A DNA stretch of 64,000 nt. It comes from Pipra filicauda. Lineage: Eukaryota; Chordata; Aves; Passeriformes; Pipridae. Location: contig NW_024104894.1 of NCBI RefSeq assembly GCF_003945595.2, forward strand, positions 1-64,000, given 5' to 3'. Each line of letters starts with the position of its first letter. Within the stretch, counting starts at the first letter, position 1. The notes under the pieces were generated by a model. It made no database searches. It was not told the DNA's origin and saw only the letters and a list, made by a program, of their open reading frames with translations. Positions 24,303 to 36,177 of the stretch are shown piece by piece. A program made the position numbers and the translations under genes.

Positions 24303-24614
24303 CCACCCTGAGCACCCACCCCTGCCATGGAGTGGAACTGTGAGTGAGCCCAGGGAGCCAAGAGCTGAGTCAGATGTTGTGACAGATCCTCCAAAAGCAA
24401 GAGTTTGTTTTGCATATGTTATGTTTCCATATGATAACTCCTTTTCTTCACTTCCAGTTGAACTCTTTCCAGAATAAATGGAAGGATTTAGTGGTTGGTG
24501 GCAGCAGAGTGGGATGGAGGGGACAGTGCAGGACCCCGTGCAGAGGATCCTGTTCTGCTCCTGCCTCTGCCTTCCCTTTGCTGGCAGGTTAACCCTCAGC
24601 CTTACTCCCATTTT
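24303..24614. other. Unique sequence, nothing recognised
   Basis: Short gap between two CR1 fragments of opposite orientation; no feature seen. Confidence 0.4.
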
Positions 24615-24755
24615 TTGGTTGAAAAAGGCCTCTGAGATGATCAAGTCCAACCATAACTCAGCACCACCACCACGGTCTCCACTGAACCACGTCCTCAAGT
24701 GCCACATCCTCACATCTGTCAAATCCCTTCAGGATTGGTGACTCCACCACTTGAG
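24615..24755 (-). mobile_element. CR1 LINE 3' fragment (diverged)
   Basis: The reading ggttgaaaaaggcctctgag, atgatcaagtccaaccataa, ccacgtcctcaagtgccaca, ggattggtgactccaccact is a diverged reverse-oriented CR1 end. Confidence 0.8.
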
Positions 24756-26888
24756 GACACGATCCCAAGGACTGGATTTATTTAATGACCTGTTTGGATT
24801 TCTTCCTGCTTTTTTTTTTGGTCTCTTGGAGGCCACAGCAGCTGAAAGGCCCCAGCTCAGGTCACAGTTTTGTTGGTTTAGTCCCGGCACAAACAGCCCT
24901 CACCTCAAAGAGCTCCAAGGATGAGCAGGGGCAGGACTGAAGCTTCTCATTTTCCACCTCATAAAATGACTTGGCCAAGGTCACATCTAAATTCCTCAGG
25001 CATTAGTTCCGTAGCAAGAGAAGTTACTTCAGAACCTGGAACTAAAATACTTATAAACTTAATTCTCGACAACTTGGATAGTTTTAAATATGTTTTGTTG
25101 ATCTCTGAATCAGCAAAAATACCACAGTAGGAGGTTTGTTTAGAGGGAACAGTGTCATCAGTGTTATCCACCCTTTTTCCTGGTTGAGTGCTGGTACAAC
25201 TGTCCCCACACCTGCAGCAGTTCCAACAGTGCCCTGAAAAAGCTTTTTAAATTCCCCTTGGTGGAATCTCGGCCCCAAAAGAGGGAGAGGAAGAGCAGCA
25301 CAAGGGCTGGGCCTGAGAACCCATTGCTGGGCCTCATCATCCTGGAAATGCTTTCTCCAAATTAACCTGCAGCTGCCTGAGGCACCTGTTGCATTGCATT
25401 TTTTACCCTGATGAAGAACATCCACCTTCCCTCCATCCACGTAAATGAAAACAAGGGATGGAGTCCAGAAAATCACTGGAAAAGGTCTGAGAACTGTGTT
25501 TGTCCACTAGGTAGGGATGGTTTTGAGCTGCTGGTCCGTCTGGCTCCTGTTTGGGGTTTGCAGCCAGGCCTCAGGTGGTTAATGAGCTGTGTGTTATTGC
25601 TGCAGAGCAGGGACCTCCATCTCCACAACACAAACAGTCCTTGGCTTTTATGGAATCATAAAGAGCTGCCTTAAAAGTCCTTGGCTTTTATGGAATCATA
25701 AAGAGCTGCCTTAAAAGCTGAGGACAAACTCCAGCCCCGAGAGGAGCTGGCACAGGTATTGCTGCAGCCAAGGGGAGATTCAGGCTTGTGTCCCATCGAA
25801 TTCTCCCCAGCAGCTTCTCTTCTGCATCCTCACCATTCAGCTGTCGTGGAAAATGAGGTTTGCAGCTGAATTCCAGCTCGGGGAAGAATTCTGGGATCTC
25901 TCCAGGGTTCTGCAGGTCTCAGGCTGCTGAGGGGATCCACGTGTGGGAGAAACTCCGACCCTGCAAAACTTCACAAATGCTCTTAATCCCTTTGCTTTTT
26001 CCATGCCCTTTGGAATGAGGTGCTCCATGCAACGAAAATTTGTGAGAAATTAGCTCTGTAGTCTTCACTTAAAGTTCAGCCCGGAAAATAAAAAGGCATT
26101 TGTTCCAAGATTGGATTATGTGTAGGATTTCTCCAGCTATAATGAGCTCAGGTTTTGTGGCAGCGTTAGAATAAACTCTCCTGCAATGTGTGTGGTTTTT
26201 TTTCCCCTAAGAGCATAATTCTTTCTACTTGATCAGCTCATCTCTTGCAGATGACAAAATTATCTGCAAAGATCTGTATCTGTTGTTGTGCCATAAATCA
26301 TATTTAGTTGTAGGATTAACATTTGCAAGCGTGGAATATTTATGGAAAAAAGAAAGAAGGTTTGGGGCTGGCAGTTCCTGAGGATTTACATAAAGAAGAG
26401 ATGGGATTCAGGATAGATCTGGCAGTGGTTTGAAGTACATTTGTCCAAGGTGTGGGGCTGCTCTGCTCTGGCAGCATCAGTTGAGCTGCTTTGATAGTGT
26501 TTATCTTGGTGAGGTTGGAAGATAAAGAACCTGGAAATGATGACCTTGGGCAAGCAGCTTTGTCAGAGAAGGAATAAAGAGAGTTCCAGCTGTGCTGCAA
26601 GCCGGGTTTGCCAGTCCTTTGACATGCTCAGGCTGCTCTGAGCTCCCTGGAAATGCTCAGTCCCCTTCCAGGCACTGGAAGAAGGGCCAGTTTTTGGAAG
26701 CTGCTGGGAACACAAACCTTTTGGTTTGCTCTGCAAAGCTGGGCTGTCCCAAAGAGGCAGAATTCAGCCCCCAGGAGCACCCTGAACCTCTGCCCACAAA
26801 CAGTCACTGAAAGGCAGAGCAGCTCCCTCTGCTCCAGGGGCAGCACTGCCAGCTGTGAGGTCCATCCACACTGGGGACCCAGAGCACA
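24756..26888. other. Unique non-coding sequence
   Basis: Contains an exact 40-bp tandem duplication near 25.64 kb. AT-rich, repeat-free blocks at 24965-25090 and 26210-26340 may be conserved non-coding DNA. No gene is recognised. Confidence 0.4.
25638..25717 (+). repeat. Exact 40-bp tandem duplication
   Basis: The word ttggcttttatggaatcata starts at 25641 and again at 25681, with identical bases through the following ttaaaag. Two copies, no differences seen. Confidence 0.95.
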
Positions 26889-27315
26889 GGTCATGGAACC
26901 ATGGAATGGTTTGGCTTGGAAAGAACCCTAAAGCTCAGCTCATTCCACCCCCTGCCACCGGCAGGGACACCTCCCACCAGACCAGGTTTCTCCAGCCTGG
27001 CCTTGGACACTTCCAGGGATCCAGGGGCAGCCACAGCTTCTCTGGGAATTCCAGCCCAGCCCCTTCCTCACCCTCCCAGGGTGGAATTCCTTCCCAATAT
27101 CCCATCTAACCCTCTGGCAGTGGGAAGCCATTCCCTGGGTCCTGTCCCTCCAGCCCTTGTCCCAAGTCCCTCTCCAGCTCTTGGAGCCCCTTTAGGCTCT
27201 GGAAGGGGCTCCAAGGTCTCTGTGGATGCCTCTCTTCTCCAGGCTGAACACTCCCAGCTCTCCCAGCCTGGCAGTGAAACCAGCCCTGTTCCAGAGGGCT
27301 CTGCCTGTGCTGCAG
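26889..27315 (-). mobile_element. CR1 LINE 3' part with ORF2 C-terminal remnant
   Basis: It begins tcatggaaccatggaatggt and continues through the UTR blocks, the ggtggaattccttcccaata segment and the ctctggaaggggctccaagg segment to aggctgaacactcccagctc, the reverse of the CR1 coding end. Confidence 0.93.
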
Positions 27316-27427
27316 GGAACTGCAGTTTTTTCTTTTCAGCTTGACTTTCCTTGCCTTTCAAACACACCAAACGTCACTGGGGGGTGGTGCCAGGGAAGGG
27401 GGGACACAGAGAGAAGCTTGTTTGACT

Positions 27428-27540
27428 TTGTAATTTATTTCTGTCCCTCCTGAGAAGCCTGAGAGGTTTATGTGGCTGCAGGACCCGTGGGATAATCCTG
27501 GGGGTCGAGACTGCGTGGGGATAAACGTGGGAAATGCTGG
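27428..27540 (+). repeat. Flanking duplication, copy 1
   Basis: Shares gtaatttatttctgtccctc ctgag, agaggtttatgtgg, gggtcgag and ggggataaac with 28316-28410. This copy has about 25 extra bases in the middle. Confidence 0.85.
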
Positions 27541-27542
27541 GT

Positions 27543-27965
27543 GTGACAGTTTTCACCCTAGGCCTTCCTGGAGACCAGCTTGTAACCAGGAAGGAACTAG
27601 AAAAGTGACCAAGGAAGTATTCCATATCATTCCTTTCCGTAACACAGCACATAAAAAGGCACAGATAAGAGAGTTCTCTCTCTTCTCTCTTCTGGTGGCT
27701 GAAGGCGACAGGTCCCTCTCGCAGACTGTTTTTGCTTTTTAGGTTTCTTTTTATCCCTGTTTCCCCCTCCCTTTTCCCTTTTTCCCCCTCAGGGGCTCCC
27801 TGTCGTGGATAATATATTCAAATTTTGTATATGCATATAATTGTAAATATAGATATTTTTTATAGAATCCCCGTTTCGTTCAAACTTCTTTCAGTTTTTT
27901 CCCTGTGGTTCATTTTATTTTTTTCCCTCGCCTGGGGAGAGCGGGAGGGGGGAGGAGACAGCTTG
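27543..27965 (+). mobile_element. Solo LTR-like block of an avian endogenous retrovirus (probable)
   Basis: It starts with TGTGACAG and contains a TATA-like ataaaaaggc (27651-27660). It ends in a G-rich stretch typical of bird ERVL-type LTR ends (gcctggggagagcggga). The CR1 copy begins right after it, so its 3' end may be truncated. No gag, pol or env coding sequence is next to it. Assignment rests on general LTR architecture and my memory of bird LTR texture, not a match. Confidence 0.4.
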
Positions 27966-28315
27966 GACTTGTTTGACCTCATCACTCTCTTCAACTACCT
28001 GAAGGGAGGTCATAGCCAGGCGGGGATTGGTCTCTTCTCCCAGGCAACCAACAATAGGACAAGGGGACATGGGCTCAAGCTCTGCCAGGGGAGGGTTAGG
28101 TTAGATGTTAGGAAGAAATTCTTTACAGAGAGGGTTATCAGGCATTGGAACGGCCTACCCAGAGGGGTGGTGGATTCACCATCCCTGGAGGTTTTTAAAA
28201 AGAGATTGGACGTGGCCCTTAGTGCCATGATACAGTAACTGGAGTTGGATCAGGGGTTGGACTTGATGATCTTGGAGGTCTTTTCCAACCCAACCTATTC
28301 TATGATTCTATGATT
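27966..28315 (+). mobile_element. CR1 LINE 3' end with ORF2 C-terminus (well preserved)
   Basis: The frame is open from 27955 to 28238 and translates to the CR1 ORF2 C-terminus ([62 protein letters not shown]). It is followed by ggacttgatgatcttggagg and the octamer tail ttctatgattctatgatt. The 5' part is missing. It differs from the 39.4- and 59.1-kb copies, so it belongs to another subfamily. Confidence 0.95.
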
Positions 28316-28675
<360 letters not shown>

Positions 28676-28902
28676 CCCCCCCCGGGGGCACCTCGGGGGG
28701 CACCTGCCCTCGGGGGGCACCTGCCAGCTGGGCCACCGGGCCAGGAGACGCCCTCCGAGCCACCATTCCAGCTCCAAAACCTTCCACCAGCCCGGCACCA
28801 GGGGAAGGGCGGGAGAGCGCGGACTCCGGCGCGCCGAGAAACTTCAGGATTTTTCCTCCCCCCTTTTTGCTTTAAAACTTTCCAACGAGTTTTTCCTCAA
28901 AG

Positions 28903-28910
28903 TGTAAATA
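28903..28910 (+). promoter_or_regulatory. Pumilio-type site TGTAAATA in the 3' UTR
   Basis: The octamer TGTAAATA matches the known PUM consensus UGUANAUA and lies about 230 bases after the stop codon in a U/A-rich context. An 8-base match can occur by chance; position in a 3' UTR is the only support. Confidence 0.35.
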
Positions 28911-29836
28911 TTAAAGGAAAAAAAAAGAGAGAGAGAGAGATTGTCGAGTTCTTATTAAAAAAAAAAAAAAAAGGAGGACAAAAAAAAACCCCAAACAAAC
29001 AAAAAACCACAACAGATAGATTTCGCTCTAGCGACATAAAAGGGATGGATTAAGAGTTTTGTTTGTATATTTGATTTTTCTACATTGCACGGTTCCAGGG
29101 AAGGAGAACCACAGGTAAAAATAAAGGGGCTGGGGAGGGCAAGGCTCTGGGGGGGGGGGGTTCAGCCATGTTTCCTTCTTAAGTGTTTATTACAAAGATT
29201 GGTTTAATATTTTTGTTCCTTTTAAACAGACAGAAGAGAACTATATATTTTTTTTCTTTTCTTTTTTTTTTTTCATTTTTAGGGGTCGATTTTTTTGGTT
29301 GGTTTATGGGTGTTGTTTTTCTTATTTTTAGCTGTCAAGAGTTAATCTTTCAAACTTGAGACGTGGGCATTAAAGCTTCTGTTGAACCAAAAGGACATTG
29401 GCAATTGATGCAGCAGAAACCAAGAATTGTGGGTGCATGTACATTTAAGACACCGGCTGTACACTAGGGAGGGGCTTTTGATTTTTACTCTCTTCATTGT
29501 GCTTCATTGTTGACACTATAATTACTTTTTGGGGGCTCTAAAAAAAAAAGGGGAAACATTGCAATTTACTGGATTTACAGCCCAGTGGGGCTGGTTAAGC
29601 AAAATTCGTGGACGTTTGGGAACCAAAATGGAAGTGATGTGCTGGAAATGGATCCGAAGGAAAACCTTTTAAAGCAAGAGCATTTAGTGAAACTCACTGG
29701 CTGACACAATTTCTAAAACACAGGAGAATGTGTAACATTGGCTTTTTTGGTTTGGTTTTTTTCATTTTTTTTTTTGTTGGTTATTTTTTTTTTTAATTAA
29801 TTATGATGATCAGTTAGTTTTTGTGTAGTTTTTATC

Positions 29837-29842
29837 AATAAA
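29837..29842 (+). terminator. Poly(A) signal AATAAA (candidate)
   Basis: AATAAA follows a T-rich stretch and precedes a CAA-repeat. It is one of two closely spaced late signals that would give a 3' UTR of about 1.2 kb. Confidence 0.45.
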
Positions 29843-29897
29843 ATGATGACGGCGACAACAACAACAACAAACAACGACAAAAAAAGTGGTGGAAAGA

Positions 29898-29903
29898 AAT
29901 AAA
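29898..29903 (+). terminator. Poly(A) signal AATAAA (candidate, distal)
   Basis: AATAAA is followed by a T/G-rich stretch (ttattttgtggttggg), the usual composition of a downstream element. This makes it the better of the two late signals. An earlier AATAAA at 29120-29125 lies before a G-run and could give a short isoform. Confidence 0.5.
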
Positions 29904-29925
29904 CATATTATTTTGTGGTTGGGAC

Positions 29926-30405
29926 ACCACAGCCAAGCTCCTGTTTGAATGGTTTTTGGGGGTGTGACACGGTGACTTCATGGAGGGGGAGGACTCTGTC
30001 CTGTCCCACCTCCAGCCCCTCGGAGAAGGAGCTCAGGGAATTATTTTGAGCTTTGGAGAAGCTCAATTTCTGTGTCTTGTCCAAAAAAAAGCTCAAGAGG
30101 TTGTTTTGGGCCTGGGGGAGGGGAAAAGAAGGAAACCACCTTATTTTGTTATTTTTACTAAAAGTCTTTTTGTTTCTTTCTCAGAAGGCCCCTTTTGCAG
30201 GTGAAGCTGAAGCTAAACCAGTTCAGGGGCTGAGGTTGGATCTGGAGGGTGAATAATTCACCCAGGGGGTTCAGGCCGTGATGAATTTCGTGATTATTTC
30301 AAATATTTCTCTTGGATGTTCTATGAAAAATACACTTGGCCACAAGGTGATGAATTCCAGCGAGTGTTGAGGCTTGGGGAATACCTACAAAATGATATTT
30401 TGTTC
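29926..30405. other. Unique sequence between the gene end and the A/T array
   Basis: No gene or repeat family is recognised; 29980-30256 holds two random short frames. Confidence 0.4.
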
Positions 30406-31350
30406 TGTTGTTTTTTTTTTCTTAAAAAAAAGTTTTAATTAAAAAAAATCCTTTTTTGTTTAAAAAAATAATTATCAATTTTCCTTAAAAAACCCTTTTT
30501 CCTTAAAAAGAACCTTTTTCCTTAAAAAAATCTCTTTTTCCTTAAAGAAAACCCTTTTCCTTAAAGAAACCTTTTCCTTAAAAAAACCCTCTTTTTCCTT
30601 AAAGAAAACCCTTTTCCTTAAAGAAACCTTTTCCTTAAAAAAAACCCAACCTTTTTCCTTAAAAAAAACCCTTTTCTTTAAAAAATCCCTTTTTCTGTAA
30701 CAAGAACCGTTTTTCCTTAAAAAAACCCCTTTCCTTTAAAAAAATTCTTTTTCCTTAATGAGAACCCTTTTCCCTTAAAAAAACCCTGTTTCCTTAAAAA
30801 AACCCTTTTCTTTAAAAAAATCCCTTTTTCTGTAAAAACAACCCTTTTTCCTTAAAAAAACCCTTTTCCTTTAAAAAAATCCTTTTTCCTTATAAAAAAA
30901 CCCTTTTTCTTAAAAAAAACCCCTTTTCCTTAAAAAAAACCCTTTTCCTAAAATAATCTTTCTCCTTTAAAAAAAAACTTTTTCCTTAAAAAAACCTTTT
31001 TCCTTAAAAAAACCCACCCTTTTTCTCTAAAAAACACCATTATCCCTTAAAAAAACACTTTTTCCTTAAAAAGAACCCTTTTCCTTAAAAAAAACCCCTT
31101 TTCCTTAAAAGAACCCTTTTTCCTTAAAAAAACCCTTTTCCTTAAAAAAAAAGAACCCTTTTTCTTTAGAAAAACCCTTTGCCTTAAAAAAACCCTTTTA
31201 CCCTAAAAAAACCCTTTTCCTTAAAAAAGAATGCTTTTTCATTAAAAAAAATCCTTTTTACTTAAAAAAAACCCCTTTTCCTTAAAAAACCCCCACTTTT
31301 CCTTAAAAAAAAAAAACCTTTTTCCTTAAAAAAACCCTCTTTTTTCTTAC
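30405..31350 (+). repeat. Degenerate 18-20-bp tandem array, CCTTTTTCCTTAAAAAA type
   Basis: About 45-50 copies of a unit consisting of a C pair or triplet, a T-run, CCTT and an A-run. Unit length drifts because the A- and T-runs vary. The T-run and A-run inside each unit are complementary, so each unit can pair with itself or its neighbours. It starts about 0.5 kb past the last poly(A) signal. Confidence 0.95.
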
Positions 31351-33258
31351 TGAGAAAGCAAAGAGCTGTTTATTTTTTAATTCCATTTATAATCTCCTTT
31401 AATTCAACTTTCCCCCCCAGCCTGGGCAAAGCACCTTCGTGGTTCTCTGAGGGAAGGCAAAGTTGAACAAACTGCCCTTTTTCTTTCCCTTATTTCAAAA
31501 TACCTGAATTTGAGCCTCCATCTGGAGGACGTTTGGGGCTGCCACGGGATTTTCCTTGGCAATTAGTGGGAATTGTGCTGCCTAAGGAGAACAGAACCAT
31601 CCCCTGGGGGGGAATTTGTGTTTTCTGCCTCAAATATTTCTGAATTTCTTGCATTTCTCCCCTGCTACCACTTCGGGCAAAAACCCTCTGCCTTTTCCTT
31701 GCGTTCTTGACAATTAAGGAGCTAAAGCTCCAAGAATGTGTCCAAGTTTTACCTTCTTTACGTGCCAAAGGTCCCGAGGAGCCAAATATTCCTGTCCTGG
31801 ATTGCTCTGGATCGAAGCAGGAGCCGCTGGAGCGTGTTGGGAGCTAATGGGATCAAAGCAAAGGGCTGCTCTGGGATTTAACCAAATCGAAACTCCAGCT
31901 CTCCAGGCTGCAATTAAAGCCAAGGAAATTTGATATAAAACTTGCTCTTGGACCCTGGTGCAAAAAGCCAAGACTCGTGTTGGTCTCCAGTCTCTCGGGA
32001 TGAGTTTTACGCTCGGGTTTTGTTTGTTTTTAAAGTGTGGGCTCGTGGACTCCGATGATTAAGTTACAATTTCAGCTTCCAAGTCTGTCCAGCTTCTCCC
32101 CAGGGCAGGTCTGGCTGCTCCTCTTCTCTCAGTTCTTGGGAGGGAAGTGGCTGCTCTGAAAAGAAAGGAGGAGCAACTCTCCAGAGCTCCAGGTAAGACC
32201 CGAAACCGCAAATTTTGGCAGCGTCTCCACGGATTCCCCTCCCAGCAAAGAGCAGGTGGGGTGCTGGGGAAAGCACCTCAGCCCTGAGGGTTGGCTTGGG
32301 GTGGAACCTTCGTGGCCACTGCTCAGTGCTGCTGTCCCAAAGCCCCCAGAGAAGCTCCTGACCTTCAAAGCAGAGCTGTGACCTTTGTGCTCGGCGGGAA
32401 AACAGCGACTGACGGCACCAAACAGCAGGGTCTGCACGACTTTGGGTCAAACTGTGAGCTGCCTGTCCCCCTCCAGCTCCTAATTATCTTGCACATGTCA
32501 GTGGGACACTGGAATTACCTGTCCTGGGGTGCTGGGGGTGGGATCTGCAAGCAAGAGCCTCCCCAGGCCATTCCTGCTCGGAGTTATTTCCAAGGCCGGC
32601 GATGTTTCGCTCTGAGGTTTAAAAACCTTCCTTGGAATAAACTGCCCTTTTCCATAATGAATTGCAAGTGTTCTGAAGATTGAGAAACACAATTTCATCT
32701 CCACTCCCCACTGGAAAAAAAAAAAAAAAGGTCCCTGAAGGAATTTGGCACGTTGTACGTGGCAAATCTACTGCTTTTATAGATATTTTCGAGCTGCATG
32801 AAGATTTAAGGGTCTAATGTGCTGTGCATAGAAAGTTATTCATTTTTAGGGGGTTTTGGCAGTTGGGCTCCTTTAAATGTCACCAGTCACTTTTTTAGAG
32901 CTGTCTGAAGGAAAGGGGGGTGGGTAGGGCTGTAAGTCCATCAAGCTGGAAGCTTGCTTTAAATTAAGAGAAATAAATTCCCTGTGTGATATTAATGTCT
33001 TCATCAGAACAGGGAGAGCAGCAAGGAAGGCTCTGACTGACTTGGAGTTTGGGCTTGTTAGAGAGCAGGGATTCAAATCTTTCCTTGCTCACCCAAAAAT
33101 GGGGAAAAGCAGATTTCAGGGATTGCCCAGTGCCCTGAAAGAGCAAGAAATGTCCTTCCTGATCCCCACAGAGCCTGGAAATGAGGTTTGATTCTCTTCA
33201 TTTTAGCAAGTGCAGGTATCCTTGGGAAATAAGAACAAACCAGCCCTTCTAGGTGACC
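31351..33258. other. Unique non-coding sequence
   Basis: No gene is recognised. Frames of 128-130 codons at 32064-32450 (-) and 32291-32683 (+) overlap each other and match nothing. A short poly(A) lies at 32715-32730. Confidence 0.45.
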
Positions 33259-33385
33259 CAGAGAAGTGTCCAAGGCCAGGTTGGAGCAACCTGAACTATG
33301 GAAGGTGTCCCTGCCCAGGGCAGGGGGTTGGAAATGGATCTTCCAGGTCCCTTCCAACCCAAACCAGTCTGGGATTCTCTGATTA
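33259..33385 (+). mobile_element. CR1 LINE 3' fragment
   Basis: Blocks gtccaaggccaggttggagc, gaaggtgtccctgcccaggg and ggtcccttccaacccaaacc end at ggattctctgatt. Confidence 0.9.
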
Positions 33386-33882
33386 AAAATGCACCAGTCT
33401 GATTCCATCCTGGGAAAAGAGTTTCACTGAAGATCTTCACAGGTCAATCAGGAAACCCAACCCCACGGCTGATCTGGGTCCTAAGTGGGTTAAAGGTGCC
33501 AAATATCCCTTCCTTTGTTCCTGTGCAGTTGTTCCAGTGGCACTGACTGCCCATCACTGGTGCCCTGGGGCTGGGATTTGGACGATATGTGGGCAGGTTA
33601 CAGTAAACTGGGCTACAGGAGAGGATGAGCTGGGTCATTCCTGGAGCCAGGGCACCCATTCCACCTCTGCCACGGCTCTGCTGAGCCACATTCTGGGCTG
33701 GCAAAAATCAAACTCCACTGCAGGCAGGGGCTCCAGGATTGTCCCCCAGAGCAGCTCCGGGGCTTCCTCAGCACTTCCAGGCTCTCCAGGGAACTGCAGA
33801 TGGGTGGGAACATCATCTGCTGCCTTTGGAGGCACCAGGAGCTTCAGTGGCTTCAAGATCCATCACTCCAGGCAATCATTTG

Positions 33883-34242
33883 GGAGAGGAGAAGCTTTGG
33901 GGTGACCTAATTGTGGCCTTCCAAGACCTGAAGGGGCTGACAAGAAAGATGGAGAGAGACTGTTTTCCAAGGGCCTGGAGGGACAGGACAAGGGGAAATG
34001 GCTTCCACTGCCAGAGGGCAGGGTTAGGTGGGATATTGGGAAGGATTTCTCCCCTTTGAGGGTGAGAGGGGCTGGGATGGAATTCCCAGAGAAGCTGTGG
34101 CTGCCCCTGGATCCCTGGAAGTGTCCAAGGCCAGGTTGGAGCAACCTGGGCTAGAGGAAGGTGTCCCTGCCCATACAGGGGGTGGAATGAAATGAGCTTT
34201 AAGGTCCTTTCCAACCCAGGTCATTCCAGGATTCTGGGAATT
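33883..34242 (+). mobile_element. CR1 LINE 3' part with coding-end remnant
   Basis: The order ggggtgacctaattgtggcc, gaaggggctgacaagaaaga, gatattgggaaggatttctc, aattcccagagaagctgtgg and cctttccaacccaggtcatt is the same as in the copy at 56990-57362. Confidence 0.93.
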
Positions 34243-35795
34243 TTTCAGGTGACTTTAACTAGCCAAGCAACATACCCAGAATTTCATGTTTATCTTGGTT
34301 GTAGGATTGAACTACAGGTAAGACAAGTTTTCTAAATAGCTACAAAGAAGCTACCAAACTCCTTCATGCTTCTTTTAGTAATTTTTTTTTTTTTCTCTAG
34401 GAATTATCCAAAATGGGGCAGGAAAGGAAGAGGGTCATTCCAAACCCAGTAGCAGCTGAAACACTGTGCATCTGCAGGGCAGGTTTGAGTAACTCTGGAG
34501 TTCCTGAGGTGAGATGCAGGTGATCAGCTGCACCCCAGCCAGGGAATAGATCCCATTCCTGTGGCATTCCCGGGGACATTATGGATAAGGTGGCTGGACT
34601 TGTCCTTGGTAGAGCTTTGGGGCAGCTCCTGGCAGGATCTGCTGCCTCGCCTGTGGGGAGTCAGCTCTGCCTCTGCTGCTGCTTTACTGGATGACCTTGG
34701 GAATCCACTTGGGAATACCCTTGGGAATCCACTTTGGAATACCCTTTGGAACACAGTTTTTAATTCCTTCCTGGCTGTTGGTGTGCTCTTTCCAGGCCCA
34801 AGCCTGCACTTTAGGCCCAGCACTTTGCCCGTTGGGCTCAGTGATAACTTTTGGTTCGAGTGAGACAGAAATAAAGTCAAACAAGGCCTCTGCGTTTCCC
34901 CCTCCTTCCCTGGCACCCCCCAGTGATAGTTGGTGCACTAAAAAGGCGAGGAAAATCAAGTTGAGAAGGCAAAAACTCCAGTAGCTCGTGACTTTCAATC
35001 AGTGCTTGGACTCCCCAGGGCTCTGAAGGGCTCTCGTTTGCTAAAAGGGTGTGCTCAGAACAGCAGGAACCAGGGGATCTTGAGAGGCTGATGAAGGAGG
35101 GAAAAGAAAGCATTTTCCACCAAAATCCTCCTGGGATTTAGAGTTGAAAGAGAGGGCAGGTTAACATATCCAGTGATGTCAGTGTTCTGCTGGCAGAAAA
35201 AAATATATGTCTCCATAATTTAGAGCAAAATCCATCCTATCCTCAAATCATAGAGTGGCCTGGGTTGGAAGATCCCTTTGAAACTCCTGGTGCTGGGCAA
35301 AGGGAGGAACATTTTCAGCTGTAGCTGATGGCATGCAAGTTGTAATTTATACACAGTCTCCTCAAACACTGTGGTATTTGCAATGTATTTATATCACATT
35401 ACGTAAGATAAATGGTTGGCAAACATTCATAAAGTATTTATTGGACATGCCCCTGTTTGTTCAATGATTTATAAATCAATGCTGGAAAATGTGAAGTGGT
35501 GACAGAGTTTCCAGATAAATTCGTGGCAAAATATTTGCTGTGCGTCAATAATTCTGCTATTAATTAGTTCAGGCTTTATCTGCAAGTGCCTTGGGGAGGA
35601 TTTACAGTTCCCTTTCCCACCAGCCCAGGTCTCAAGGGGTGCTCAGGCTGTGGCCAGACCTGGTTGTTCCCACCTGTGGTTCATCCAGAGCTGAGTCTGT
35701 CCCTGCTTTGTGCACCTTCACTGGGGGCTCGTTGTGGCAGAGCTTGGAACAGCAGGAGAACCCTGAGGGTCTCCATGAGCTCTCCCTGCAGCTGG
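34243..35795. other. Unique non-coding sequence
   Basis: Includes a short repeat of gggaatccactt/gggaataccctt (34698-34745), a weak CR1-like end at 35247-35290 (-), and the conserved-element candidate at 35335-35575. Confidence 0.4.
35335..35575. promoter_or_regulatory. Candidate conserved non-coding element
   Basis: A long AT-rich but high-complexity stretch (for example tatcacattacgtaagataa, ggacatgcccctgtttgttc, gctattaattagttcaggc) with no repeats and no coding frame. A CREB/C/EBP-like TTACGTAA is at about 35399-35406. Judged by texture only. Confidence 0.35.
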
Positions 35796-36177
35796 AGTCC
35801 TGGAGTCACTCAGTCCTGGGGTCACTCAGTCCTGGGGTCACTCAGTCCTGGGGTCAGTCCTGGAGTCCCCCAGTCCTGGAGTCCCTCAGTTCTGGAGTCC
35901 CTCAGTCATGGAGTCACTCAGTCCTGGGGTCACTCAGTCCTGGGGTCACTCAGTCATGGACTCAGTCCTGGAGTCACTCAGTCCTGGGGTCACTCAGTCC
36001 TGGGGTCACTCAGTCCTGGGGTCACTCAGTCATGGACTCAGTCCTGGAGTCACTCAGTCCTGGGGTCACTCAGTCCTGGGGTCACTCAGTCATGGACTCA
36101 GTCCTGGAGTCACTCAGTCCTGGGGTCACTCAGTCCTGGGGTCACTCAGTCCTGGGGTCCCTCAGTCCTGGAGTCAT
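35796..36177 (+). repeat. 16-bp minisatellite with higher-order pattern
   Basis: The unit cagtcctggggtcact is repeated about 23 times, with variants ggagtcact, catggact and cagtcctggagtccc. A composite of about 60-76 bp starting at catggactcagtcctggagt recurs three times. No stop codon lies in the unit, so all plus frames are open (SPGVTQSWGHSVLGSL peptides at 35586-36391); these are not genes. Confidence 0.95.

Larger units (their letters stand above)
28676..29925 (+). other. 3' UTR of the terminal exon
   Basis: After the stop codon come about 130 bases of C/G-rich sequence with GGGGGGCACCT-type repeats. The sequence then becomes A/T-rich, with poly(A), (GA)n, poly(T) and CAA-repeat stretches. 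There is no inserted CR1, which contrasts with the rest of the window and fits a constrained transcript end. Two AATAAA signals occur near 29.84 and 29.90 kb and a weaker early candidate at 29120-29125. The exact end is inferred from the last signal. Confidence 0.6.

Noticed and set aside
27825..28238. 137-codon plus frame that looks like a secreted protein with a hydrophobic N-terminus
   Set aside because: The hydrophobic part comes from T-rich LTR-like DNA and the rest is the CR1 ORF2 C-terminus.
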